A DNA stretch of 64,000 nucleotides from UBA5614 sp963667535. GTDB lineage: Bacteria; Cloacimonadota; Cloacimonadia; Cloacimonadales; Cloacimonadaceae. The translations under genes and the position numbers were made by a program. How positions within the stretch are numbered: position 1 is the first letter of the stretch; every line of letters begins with the position of its first letter. Below are positions 1 to 8,265 of this stretch, one piece after another. The notes under the pieces were generated by a model. The model made no database searches. It was not told the origin of the DNA and saw only the letters and a program-made list of their open reading frames with translations. The stretch is taken from NCBI GenBank assembly GCA_963667535.2, contig CAXXDU010000002.1, positions 744,001 through 808,000 of the forward strand, read 5' to 3'.

Positions 1-247
1 ATCAAATTTGTAAATAACCATAGCAAAACGATTATCAGGAAAGTGACTATTATCAAGTAATAAAACTAAAAACCAGCCGGTCAATTATCCCAATATCAGT
101 TGGTCAAAGCCGGCATCAATTATATATAACATCGTTATCAGATATCTTTATCAGTTAATCATCTTTAATCCTTCTCTAAGTGGTGTCTGATTACACTTAA
201 TATACGTGGGTGATACGCCTGTGCTCCTCCTGTAATTCCCCCGTGCT

Positions 248-358
248 CACGGCGGAGTCACGGCGGAGTCACGGGCGTGTCACGGCGGAGTCTTAAGGTC
301 AGGCTATGTTCATTTAGAGAAAAATGAAAGAAGAATGAAAGATGGATGAAAGATGGAT
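248..358. repeat. 11-bp-period tandem repeats upstream of the kdp regulator
   Basis: Positions 248-291 hold four consecutive 11-mers (CACGGCGGAGT twice, CACGGGCGTGT, CACGGCGGAGT). A purine-rich block at 326-358 holds three more units of exactly 11 bp (GAAAGAAGAAT, GAAAGATGGAT twice). The first block is much more G+C-rich than its surroundings. Similar 11-bp-period GGGAGTC repeats occur at 16029-16078 and 58933-58976. The remainder of 1-399 shows no convincing gene. Confidence 0.7.
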
Positions 359-399
359 GAGCGATAATTGAGGGTCATAGGAAGGAGGGATTAAATAAA

Positions 400-443
400 T
401 TGCTTGCCATGAAGTATAGTGTGATAATGCTTGCAATATGCAA
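400..443 (+). promoter_or_regulatory. Predicted sigma-70 promoter with overlapping TTGCA-N3-TGCAA dyad
   Basis: A -35-like TTGCTT (400-405) and a -10-like GATAAT (423-428) are 17 bp apart. A perfect dyad TTGCAATATGCAA lies at 431-443, over the expected transcription start. The same dyad type occurs twice upstream of the sigma-54 promoter at 1942. This suggests that the response regulator binds its own promoter, probably repressing it. The promoter is predicted by eye only. Confidence 0.5.
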
Positions 444-474
444 GACTATGAATATTAAGCATAATGAGGATAAA

Positions 475-1821
475 ATGAATCAGCAGGCGTTAAACATACT
501 AATAATCGATGATGAAGTCAATATTCGTAAGACGTTATCAATATTCTGTGAAACTCAGGGACATAAATGTACTTGTGCCGGCAATGTTTCGGATGGAATC
601 GCTTCAGCAGAACATCTCATATTTGATTTGGTTTTCATTGATTTGAGGATTGGAACAGATGACGGGCTAAGCTATATACCAAGGTTATTAAGTACAAGTC
701 CGTGGCTCAAGATAGTAGTGATAACTGCCTATGCCACAATTGACACAACTGTAAAAGCCATGCAGCTTGGAGCTGTGGATTACATCCCAAAACCATTTAT
801 GCCGGAACAGCTTTCTGCAATACTACAGCGTGTAATTACCATGAAATCAATGGAACATAGCATTCAAACCTTACAGGAAGATTTGGGACGCTTGCAGCAA
901 GATGTTTCTTTTTCCAGTCAATCATCTTCAATGCAAAGAGTATATGAACTTGCTAAACAAGTATCCGATTCTGATGCTAATATCCTTTTAGAAGGTCCGA
1001 GCGGTTCGGGTAAATCTGTTTTAGCAAGAATGATACATCAATGGAGCGCACGGTCAAGTAAAACATTTGGAGTGATTTCATGTCCCACTCTATCCTATGA
1101 ACTGCTGGAAAGTGAGCTATTCGGACACATACAAGGCGCTTTTACAGGAGCGCTCAGGGACAATCCTGGAAAAGTATCTTTTTGTGAAGGTGGAACACTC
1201 TTTCTGGATGAGATCGGAGATTTGCCATTAATAATGCAATCCAAGCTCTTACGTTTTATTCAGGAGAGGGAGTACGAGAGAGTAGGCGACCATGTTTCCC
1301 GGAAGGCGAATGTGCGATTGATAACAGCAACTAACACAGATATGCAAACGGCAGTCAAAGATGGTAAATTCAGGGAAGATTTATATTTCCGGCTGAGTGT
1401 GATTGTAATCAAGTTACCTGCTTTGGTAGAGAGAAAGGAAGATATCATGCCGTTAGCTGAATCGATGCTTTCCTTTTTCGGAGCTCAAAACCACCGAACC
1501 TTTTCCGGATTTGAGGCAGCAGTCATCAGAGCTTTTCAGGATTATTCCTGGCCCGGAAATCTGAGAGAATTGCGCAATGTGATAGAGCGCATGGCTATCC
1601 TGTGCAATAAACCAATAATTGGTGCTGAATGGTTACCTGAAAACATGATGGAACATAATGACCAAATCCGATTAGGTGACAATGTGTCGCTCTCTTCCCT
1701 GGAAAGAGCGCATATTCAAAAGGTTTTGTTACAAGCAAAGACGATGCAGGAAGCAGCGGATATCTTGGGAATTGATCAGGCTACCTTGTGGCGTAAAAGG
1801 AAATTATTCGGACTCGACTAA
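475..1821 (+). CDS. Sigma-54-dependent NtrC-family response regulator
   Basis: This 448-aa cytoplasmic activator has a receiver domain (about residues 6-120, acidic pair D12-D13, phospho-acceptor D56). An AAA+ sigma-54 activation domain follows, with Walker A GPSGSGKS, a GAFTGA loop and DEIGDLP. It ends in a short Fis-type helix-turn-helix. The start chosen is ATG 475, preceded by GAGGA. The frame is open back to TTG 400, which sits behind a GGAGGG run, but a receiver domain does not need that extension and it would cover the predicted promoter and dyad. It lies just upstream of a histidine kinase and kdpFABC, so control of potassium transport is inferred. No OmpR-type KdpE is present. Confidence 0.9.
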   Translation: MNQQALNILIIDDEVNIRKTLSIFCETQGHKCTCAGNVSDGIASAEHLIFDLVFIDLRIGTDDGLSYIPRLLSTSPWLKIVVITAYATIDTTVKAMQLGAVDYIPKPFMPEQLSAILQRVITMKSMEHSIQTLQEDLGRLQQDVSFSSQSSSMQRVYELAKQVSDSDANILLEGPSGSGKSVLARMIHQWSARSSKTFGVISCPTLSYELLESELFGHIQGAFTGALRDNPGKVSFCEGGTLFLDEIGDLPLIMQSKLLRFIQEREYERVGDHVSRKANVRLITATNTDMQTAVKDGKFREDLYFRLSVIVIKLPALVERKEDIMPLAESMLSFFGAQNHRTFSGFEAAVIRAFQDYSWPGNLRELRNVIERMAILCNKPIIGAEWLPENMMEHNDQIRLGDNVSLSSLERAHIQKVLLQAKTMQEAADILGIDQATLWRKRKLFGLD

Positions 1822-1842
1822 GCAAACCATATAATCACGTCC

Positions 1843-1886
1843 TTGCATTATGCAATAAATGGGTTTAATAACCTTACATTTTGCAA
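1843..1886 (+). promoter_or_regulatory. Paired activator-binding dyads (upstream activating sequence)
   Basis: Two related inverted repeats are seen: TTGCATTATGCAA at 1843-1855 (perfect) and TTACATTTTGCAA at 1874-1886. Their centres are 31 bp apart, about three helical turns. They lie roughly 90-120 bp upstream of the start predicted from the -24/-12 promoter. This is the usual geometry for NtrC-family enhancer sites. The likely ligand is the response regulator encoded at 475-1821 (inference). Confidence 0.65.
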
Positions 1887-1941
1887 TTAAATCCTTCCTT
1901 CTAAAAATCATAACTTATTGATAATTATAACAAAAAGCCTC

Positions 1942-1956
1942 TGGCATAGGGTTTGC
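1942..1956 (+). promoter_or_regulatory. Sigma-54 (-24/-12) promoter of the kinase-kdp operon
   Basis: The sequence TGGCAT-AGGGT-TTGC has GG and GC separated by exactly 10 bp, matching the sigma-54 consensus TGGCAC-N5-TTGC with one mismatch. Transcription would start near 1968, just ahead of the GAGG ribosome site at 1971 and ATG 1982. It sits downstream of paired dyads and of a gene for a sigma-54 activator, which strengthens the call. Confidence 0.75.
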
Positions 1957-1981
1957 TCTATTGTATTGCAGAGGTAATACC

Positions 1982-3847
1982 ATGATTGGTCTTCGTACTA
2001 AACTAACGATTGGCTTTGGCAGCATAATGGTAATTGTTGCCGGTATAGGGTTATTGATAATGGCGCAATTATCTGTGCTCGGTGAAGCTATCGATGTGAT
2101 TCTGAGGGAAAATTACAAAAGTGTTATAGCCTGCCAAAATATGAAAGAAGCTCTCGAGCGTATTGATAGCGGTATCTTAATCACAATAGCCGATAACAGA
2201 ACTTATGGTGATTCACTGATTCTTGCCAATCAAATTGCTTTCGAAGAAGCTCTGTCAGTAGAAAAAAACAACATCACGCTCCAGGGAGAACAAGCCCTGG
2301 TTGATGATTTAACACGATACGCACTTCAGTATTTCGCTGTTGTGGAGTCTGCCCGGGATAATACTCAATCTCCTGCTATGCTCAAGAGCAATTATTACTC
2401 AAGGGCATTGCCCCTGTTTCTAAAAACCAAAGACCAGGCGCAGAAGATACTTATTCTTAACCAGGACAATATGAACCAGGCAAATAATTTGGCAAGAGAG
2501 CAGGCTGCTTCAGCAAAAAACCGGATGATACTGGTAATTCTGATCTGTGGCATTTTGGCTATAGTCTTCAGTTTTCTCACCCAAATATGGGTGTTGCGAC
2601 CTATTAACAGATTGATAGAATCAATTGGTGAGGTAAGCGCCGGAAATCTGGAGCTTGTGCTTCACAAAGGCTCAAAAGACGAGGTAGGATTATTAACCGG
2701 AGCTTTTAATCACATGACTCAAAAATTACGTGAAAGAAAGCGGGCGGACAATATGACCTTGCAACAAACAAAACAAATGACACAAGAGGTTATCAGCGCT
2801 GTCTCATCAGCAGTTGCGATTACCGATGCGGAAGGAAATATTGAAATTGCTACAGATAGTGCTCAGAAACTGTTGCGTATGAAAATTGGTTCATCAATTT
2901 TTGATACCTCTTTAAGCTGGCTCCCCGAATTATATAATCAGGCAATTTCATCAGGCTTAATTGCAGAATACCCGTCTGACAGAGGTTATATTCAAGCATT
3001 TAGAGACTTTAATGAGTATTTCTTCCAGCCTGTAGTTGTTCCGCTGACCCACGGTAATGAAAACCACCGCACCAATGGAGCTGTAATATTGTTTCGGGAT
3101 ATGACTCTGATTCATGAGCAGCAAGAGCTGAAACAAAGTGTGATTTCCACAGTCTCTCATCAGCTAAAGACTCCTCTGACATCTATGCGGATGTCTATCC
3201 ATTTATTGCTGGACGAGAGACTTGGTACTTTGAATGACAAGCAACTTGAGCTTCTTCAGGCTGCTCAGGAAGAAAGTGAGCGGCTTGCAGGTATTGTTGA
3301 AGATTTGCTGGATATTCACCGCATCAACAATGACCGTCAATTGCTTGAGTTAAAAATTACCAATCCTGAAACTCTAATTCTTACCTCCATAGCGCCATTT
3401 GTTTCTGAAGCCAAAGACAGGGGAGTTAATCTCAAAACCGATATTCCTGATTATCTGCCTTCAGTAAAAGTTGACTTAACGAGATTTGCCCATGTGTTTT
3501 CCAATATCCTTGCTAATGCATTGCGCTATACTCCTGCGGGAGGGAGCATTACAATATCGGCAAAGTCATTAGAGGCAAAGGTTCGGTTTATGATAACTGA
3601 CACAGGAATCGGAATTGCGCCTGAGCATCTGGGGCATATATTTGAGCAATTCTATCGTGTACCCTATACCAATAGCAGTAGTGGAGCAGGATTAGGTTTG
3701 GCAATAGCCAAAGAAATAGTTATAGCACATGATGGAGAAATCGGGGTAGAAAGCGAGCTCAATCATGGTTCTACTTTTTGGTTTGAATTACCTGCATATC
3801 CCATTGAAATTCCCAAAATAAATATTAATCAAAAAGGACGTGTATAA
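1982..3847 (+). CDS. Membrane histidine kinase with HAMP and PAS domains, kdp-linked
   Basis: This 621-aa inner-membrane sensor kinase has TM1 at about residues 10-32, a periplasmic helical region, TM2 at about 181-204, a HAMP linker (about 205-258) and a PAS-like region (about 270-375). The HisKA domain has its phospho-acceptor in SHQLKTPL (H393). The HATPase domain shows NALRYTP, DTGIGIAP and GAGLGLAIAKE. The ATG 1982 start has GAGG upstream and sits 14 nt after the predicted transcription start; the upstream in-frame TTG (1961) is less likely. It is immediately followed by kdpF. It probably supplies the kinase core missing from the KdpD-like protein at 8266 and phosphorylates the upstream sigma-54 regulator (inference). 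Confidence 0.9.
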   Translation: MIGLRTKLTIGFGSIMVIVAGIGLLIMAQLSVLGEAIDVILRENYKSVIACQNMKEALERIDSGILITIADNRTYGDSLILANQIAFEEALSVEKNNITLQGEQALVDDLTRYALQYFAVVESARDNTQSPAMLKSNYYSRALPLFLKTKDQAQKILILNQDNMNQANNLAREQAASAKNRMILVILICGILAIVFSFLTQIWVLRPINRLIESIGEVSAGNLELVLHKGSKDEVGLLTGAFNHMTQKLRERKRADNMTLQQTKQMTQEVISAVSSAVAITDAEGNIEIATDSAQKLLRMKIGSSIFDTSLSWLPELYNQAISSGLIAEYPSDRGYIQAFRDFNEYFFQPVVVPLTHGNENHRTNGAVILFRDMTLIHEQQELKQSVISTVSHQLKTPLTSMRMSIHLLLDERLGTLNDKQLELLQAAQEESERLAGIVEDLLDIHRINNDRQLLELKITNPETLILTSIAPFVSEAKDRGVNLKTDIPDYLPSVKVDLTRFAHVFSNILANALRYTPAGGSITISAKSLEAKVRFMITDTGIGIAPEHLGHIFEQFYRVPYTNSSSGAGLGLAIAKEIVIAHDGEIGVESELNHGSTFWFELPAYPIEIPKININQKGRV

Positions 3848-3928
3848 ATGGTCTGGTTAGTACTCATATTTGCATTAGTGTGCATGGTTTATTTAATCAT
3901 AGCTCTCATTAAGCCGGAGAAATTTTAA
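3848..3928 (+). CDS. kdpF: KdpF, small stabilising subunit of the K+-transporting ATPase
   Basis: This 26-aa ORF starts directly after the kinase stop codon and ends one base before kdpA. It is a single hydrophobic helix with the typical C-terminal ALIKPEKF ending of KdpF (…LLxPExF). KdpF sits in the membrane beside KdpA and stabilises the KdpFABC complex. Its position between the kinase and kdpA, together with the tail motif, makes the call secure despite its size. Confidence 0.9.
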   Translation: MVWLVLIFALVCMVYLIIALIKPEKF

Positions 3929-3929
3929 C

Positions 3930-5573
3930 ATGTATTTGATAACACCCATAATAATGATTATCCTAGCATCGTTGCTGTCATATCCTCTCGGTAAGTGGAT
4001 GACAGCCCTGCTTGATAATAGTCGCCGGATTAATCCCAAAGTATCAGGAACAAGCTTGGCTCCTGAGCAGGACTGGAAAAAATACTCAATATCGTTACTG
4101 ATTTTCAATGGATGTAGCTTTTTATTTGTCTGGGTTGTTCTTAGCCTGCAACAAATTCTGCCGTTAAACCCGGATCATCTGGGTCGAATATCACCCAGCT
4201 TGATTTTTCATACTGTTTCTTCTTTTGTTGCTAATACAAATCAACAGCATTATTCTGGTGAATCTACAATGAGTTACTCTTCCCAAATATTTGGGTTAAT
4301 GTGGTTACAATTCGTTTCTGCCGGCTCTGGAATTGCTGCCATGTTAGCTGCTTCACGCGCATTATCCGGCAAGCAGAGTATGGGAAATTTCCACGTTGAT
4401 TTACGTCGTACAGTTTTGTATGTGTTGCTACCCTTAGCTTTCATTGAAGCAATATTATTGTTGATTGCAGGCGTGCCTATGACCTTGCATGGCTCTGCCC
4501 ATGCTACAACATTAGAAGGTATTGCTCAGACCATTGCCAGAGGTCCTGTGGCTGCTTTTGTAGCGATTAAACAGCTTGGCACAAATGGTGGTGGCTTCTT
4601 TGGCGCTAATTCTGCACACCCTTTTGAGAATCCCAATATCTTCTCTAATTGGATAGAATGCCTTAGCATTGTATTATTACCGATGGCATGCGTCTGGGTA
4701 TTCGGTCGCATTACCGGACGCATGAAACATGCTGCAATCCTGTTTGGAGTGATGCTCATGCTCTTTATAGCCTTTATTTCCCTTGGCGCATATTTTGAGC
4801 ATCAACCTGCAATGGTGACACATAATCTCAATGTCTCTCAAGATTCCAACCTTGAGGGTAAGGAATTGCGGTTTGGAAGTACTTCTTCAGCTTCCTGGGC
4901 AATCACAACCACTATAACAAGTAATGGTTCTGTTAATAGTATGCACGATAGTCTAAATCCGCTTACAGGATTAATTGCTCTGATTGGGATGTGGATCAAT
5001 AGTATCTTCGGAGGAGTGGGTGTAGGAATGCTGAACATGCTGATTTATGTCATTATCGGAGTCTTTATCTGCGGCATGATGGTAGGTCGCAGCCCGGAGT
5101 ATCTAACCAAAAAAGTGGAAACCAAAGAGATGCGATTGGCTCTCTTGGCATTATTGCTGCATCCGTTATTGATATTAGCCGGAACAGCCTGGTTTTGCTA
5201 CAACAGTTGGGGATTATCCACCATCAATAATCCCGGAGTACATGGCTTTTCAGAAATCCTCTATGAATTCAGCTCTGCTTCAGCAAATAACGGCTCTGGT
5301 TTTGAAGGTCTGAAAGACAATACGACTGCCTGGAATATTGTTACAGGGATTGTGATGTTGCTTGCACGTTTTATCCCTATCATTTTACCTCTGATGATAG
5401 CAGGTTCATTGTCTGCAAAGCAGGCAATTCCTGAGACCAAGGGTACTTTTAGAACGGATACACTCTTGTTTGGGATTATTCTTTTGGGCAGTATCTTGTT
5501 TATTGGCGCTTTGTTGTTTTTGCCTGTGTCTATATTAGGTCCTGTAGCTGAATCTCTGGGAGGTATTTCATAA
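3930..5573 (+). CDS. kdpA: KdpA, potassium-binding channel-like subunit
   Basis: The 547-aa polytopic membrane protein has the length normal for KdpA. It carries the KdpA selectivity-filter region GTNGGGFFGANSAHPFENP, the later SNGSVNSM and SANNGSGFEG filter segments, and about ten hydrophobic helices. It forms the K+ entry path of the KdpFABC P-type ATPase, which scavenges potassium at low external concentration. Its stop shares one base with the kdpB start, so translation is probably coupled. It lies in the operon kinase-kdpF-A-B-C-kdpD-like. Confidence 0.97.
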   Translation: MYLITPIIMIILASLLSYPLGKWMTALLDNSRRINPKVSGTSLAPEQDWKKYSISLLIFNGCSFLFVWVVLSLQQILPLNPDHLGRISPSLIFHTVSSFVANTNQQHYSGESTMSYSSQIFGLMWLQFVSAGSGIAAMLAASRALSGKQSMGNFHVDLRRTVLYVLLPLAFIEAILLLIAGVPMTLHGSAHATTLEGIAQTIARGPVAAFVAIKQLGTNGGGFFGANSAHPFENPNIFSNWIECLSIVLLPMACVWVFGRITGRMKHAAILFGVMLMLFIAFISLGAYFEHQPAMVTHNLNVSQDSNLEGKELRFGSTSSASWAITTTITSNGSVNSMHDSLNPLTGLIALIGMWINSIFGGVGVGMLNMLIYVIIGVFICGMMVGRSPEYLTKKVETKEMRLALLALLLHPLLILAGTAWFCYNSWGLSTINNPGVHGFSEILYEFSSASANNGSGFEGLKDNTTAWNIVTGIVMLLARFIPIILPLMIAGSLSAKQAIPETKGTFRTDTLLFGIILLGSILFIGALLFLPVSILGPVAESLGGIS

Positions 5574-7627
5574 TGAATATACAATCTGATAAACTACAAA
5601 GACGTCAGGCACGCCAGGCTTCTCTCTTTGAACCTAAACTAGTTAGAGCAGCCATGCAAGGCGCAGTCTTGATGCTAAATCCTCTGAAGATGATGCGCAA
5701 TCCTGTTATGTTCGTTACGGAATTGGGTGCTTTTCTCACAAGTATTGAGTTAATAAAGGAAATCGTCTTACATAATCCCCACATATTCTATACCTTGTCA
5801 ATTACATTGATTTTATGGATTACAGTGCTCTTTGCAACCTTTGCCGAATCTCTGGCTGAAGTGCGAGGTAAAGCTCAGGCTGATACTCTGAAAAAAACCA
5901 GACGCAATACCCCGGCTAAACGTCTTCGCAATACTATTATTGAAGTGGTAATGTCATCTGATTTGAAATATGATGATGTTATCCAAGTCCTTGCCGGTGA
6001 AATAATTCCGGCTGACGGAGAAATTATTGAAGGCGCAGCCATGGTAGATGAATCTGCTATTACAGGAGAGTCAGCTCCGGTATTAAGAGAAGCAGGTGGA
6101 GACCGTTCAAGTGTAACAGGCGGTACCACAGTATTATCTGATAAACTACTCATACGTATTTTAGCTGTTCCGGGGGATTCATTTCTGGACCGCATGATTG
6201 CCTTGGTGGAGGGTGCTATCCGGCAAAAGACACCCAATGAAATAGCCCTGACTGTCACTCTGGCTGGTTTGACACTGGCATTTCTGATTGTAGTATTCAC
6301 TTTGCAACCTATAAGTCGCTTCTTTGGCATAGATCTGTCAATTCCGATAATGGTTTCACTCTTTGTGTGTCTGATACCTACAACTATTGGAGCATTATTA
6401 GCGGCAATCGGTCTGGCGGGAATGGATCAGGCTCTATCTGCAAACATTCTGGCAAAAAGCGGTAAAGCAGTCGAGCTTGCCGGTGATATAGATACCTTAT
6501 TGTTGGATAAGACAGGAACAATTACACTCGGTAATCGTCAGGCAAGCGACTTTATACCTCTACCCGGTATTGAGAAGAATGAACTTATTGAGATAGCTGT
6601 TCTTGCTTCTCTGGGAGATAGTACACCCGAAGGCAAGTCTATCATTAAACTCGGTAAACAAATAATCGCCGGCGATATCGATGAACCTTTTGACTCAGAA
6701 ATTGTTGCATTTTCAGCTCAGACCCGTATTAGTGGTTTAAACCTGAAAGATGGAACAAAATGCAGAAAAGGCGCTTCAGATGCTGTTGCCGGCTTTGTGC
6801 GTGAACAAGGTGGTTCTGTGCCTTCGAGTATGGGGGAAGCTGTTAATCTTGTTGCTAGAAATGGAAGCACTCCGCTGGTTGTAGCCAAAGATAGCATCGT
6901 TTTGGGTATAATAGCTTTATCAGACACTCTTAAGCCCGGTATCAAAGAACGGTTTGCTCACCTCAAGCTCATGGGAATCAGGGTAATTATGGTGACAGGA
7001 GACAACCCTTTAACCGCAGAAGCCATTACTCTTGAGGCAGGCATTGATGGATACATCGCAGAAGCTAAACCCGAAGATAAACTTGCTTTTATCAGAAGTG
7101 AACAAAAGAAAGGACATCTGGTTGCCATGATGGGAGATGGAACCAATGATGCTCCTGCTCTTGCTCAGGCTGATATTGGAGTCGCTATGAATTCAGGAAC
7201 ACAAGCTGCGAAAGAAGCATCCAACATGGTTGATTTGGATAGTGACCCCACAAAGCTGATTGAAGTTGTCGAAATAGGTAAAAAATTACTTATGACCAGA
7301 GGTGCACTTACGACATTCTCAATTGTCAATGATCTTGCCAAATACTTTGCTATAATTCCTGCTATGTTTATGGTAAGCATTCCTCAATTAAGAGCTTTAA
7401 ACATTATGCATCTCCAGACTCCCCAAAGTGCTATACTATCCGCGCTTATCTTTAATGCCATCATCATTCCCTGCCTGATTCCATTGGCAATTAAAGGTGT
7501 AAAGTACAAACCGCAGGGAGCAGATGCTTTGCTAACCAGAAACCTGTTAGTCTATGGTCTGGGTGGCGTTATCACTCCGTTTATAGGTATCAAACTTATT
7601 GATATGATGCTAAACATCATTATCTAA
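5573..7627 (+). CDS. kdpB: KdpB, P-type ATPase catalytic subunit
   Basis: The 684-aa P1-type ATPase subunit hydrolyses ATP to drive K+ uptake through KdpA. Visible motifs are the actuator TGES, phosphorylation site DKTGT (aspartate D312), the nucleotide-domain KGAS segment, and hinge motifs MVTGDNPLTA and MMGDGTNDAPALAQAD. The membrane helices are arranged as in KdpB. Length and motif order are normal, and no key residue is missing. The start overlaps the kdpA stop by one base. Confidence 0.97.
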   Translation: MNIQSDKLQRRQARQASLFEPKLVRAAMQGAVLMLNPLKMMRNPVMFVTELGAFLTSIELIKEIVLHNPHIFYTLSITLILWITVLFATFAESLAEVRGKAQADTLKKTRRNTPAKRLRNTIIEVVMSSDLKYDDVIQVLAGEIIPADGEIIEGAAMVDESAITGESAPVLREAGGDRSSVTGGTTVLSDKLLIRILAVPGDSFLDRMIALVEGAIRQKTPNEIALTVTLAGLTLAFLIVVFTLQPISRFFGIDLSIPIMVSLFVCLIPTTIGALLAAIGLAGMDQALSANILAKSGKAVELAGDIDTLLLDKTGTITLGNRQASDFIPLPGIEKNELIEIAVLASLGDSTPEGKSIIKLGKQIIAGDIDEPFDSEIVAFSAQTRISGLNLKDGTKCRKGASDAVAGFVREQGGSVPSSMGEAVNLVARNGSTPLVVAKDSIVLGIIALSDTLKPGIKERFAHLKLMGIRVIMVTGDNPLTAEAITLEAGIDGYIAEAKPEDKLAFIRSEQKKGHLVAMMGDGTNDAPALAQADIGVAMNSGTQAAKEASNMVDLDSDPTKLIEVVEIGKKLLMTRGALTTFSIVNDLAKYFAIIPAMFMVSIPQLRALNIMHLQTPQSAILSALIFNAIIIPCLIPLAIKGVKYKPQGADALLTRNLLVYGLGGVITPFIGIKLIDMMLNIII

Positions 7628-7646
7628 GGATGTTGAGGAACTTAAT

Positions 7647-8249
7647 ATGACAGAGCACATAACCAGATTTCTTATAACTGATTTATCTAATTCATTCAGA
7701 AGTATGCTATTAACTATTCTTTTTTGCTGTTGTTTATATACGGGTACTATATGGGTAATCGGACAAGTAATTGCACCGGATAAAGCAGAAGGTTCAATTA
7801 TCTATAATAATGATGGAGCAATTATCGGGAGCAATCTGATTGCCCAGAAATTTACAAAGCCAGGGTATTTCTGGTCTCGTCCTTCAGCGATTGACTATAA
7901 TGGTCGTGGTTCAGGAGGAAGCAATCTGTCACCGACCAATCCCGCGCTGAGAGAAAGGATATTACAATCAATCCAAAGCCTAGAGCCCGGTAACCATAAG
8001 CCCATCCCTGTCGATTTGATAACGGCATCCGGAAGTGGTCTTGATCCGCATATATCAATCCAATCTGCAGATTTTCAAGCAGAAAGGGTTGCATCGACGA
8101 GAAAGATAGATCTCAAAGCTATACAAAAGCTTATAATAAGAGCAACGTCACAATCAAACGCTCTACCCGGACAATCTCCATTAGTTAATGTATTGGAATT
8201 AAATCTGTTATTAGATAGGGAATATCCTTTCTACTTATCCTTAAACTGA
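7647..8249 (+). CDS. kdpC: KdpC, accessory subunit of the K+-transporting ATPase
   Basis: The 200-aa protein has one N-terminal transmembrane helix (about residues 20-40) followed by a periplasmic domain with KdpC signatures: GSNLIAQ, YFWSRPSA, SGGSNLSPTNP and ASGSGLDPHIS. KdpC assists nucleotide binding and stabilises the KdpFABC complex. It begins 19 nt after kdpB and is followed 16 nt later by the KdpD-like gene, as part of one operon. Confidence 0.95.
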   Translation: MTEHITRFLITDLSNSFRSMLLTILFCCCLYTGTIWVIGQVIAPDKAEGSIIYNNDGAIIGSNLIAQKFTKPGYFWSRPSAIDYNGRGSGGSNLSPTNPALRERILQSIQSLEPGNHKPIPVDLITASGSGLDPHISIQSADFQAERVASTRKIDLKAIQKLIIRATSQSNALPGQSPLVNVLELNLLLDREYPFYLSLN

Positions 8250-8265
8250 TAGAAAGAAGCTTATT

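Noticed and set aside
400..474. N-terminal extension of the sigma-54 regulator from TTG 400, behind a GGAGGG run
   Set aside because: The added 25 residues precede a receiver domain that normally starts within a few residues of Met. They also overlap the predicted promoter and the dyad at 431-443; the GGAGGG run continues a purine-rich repeat tract.
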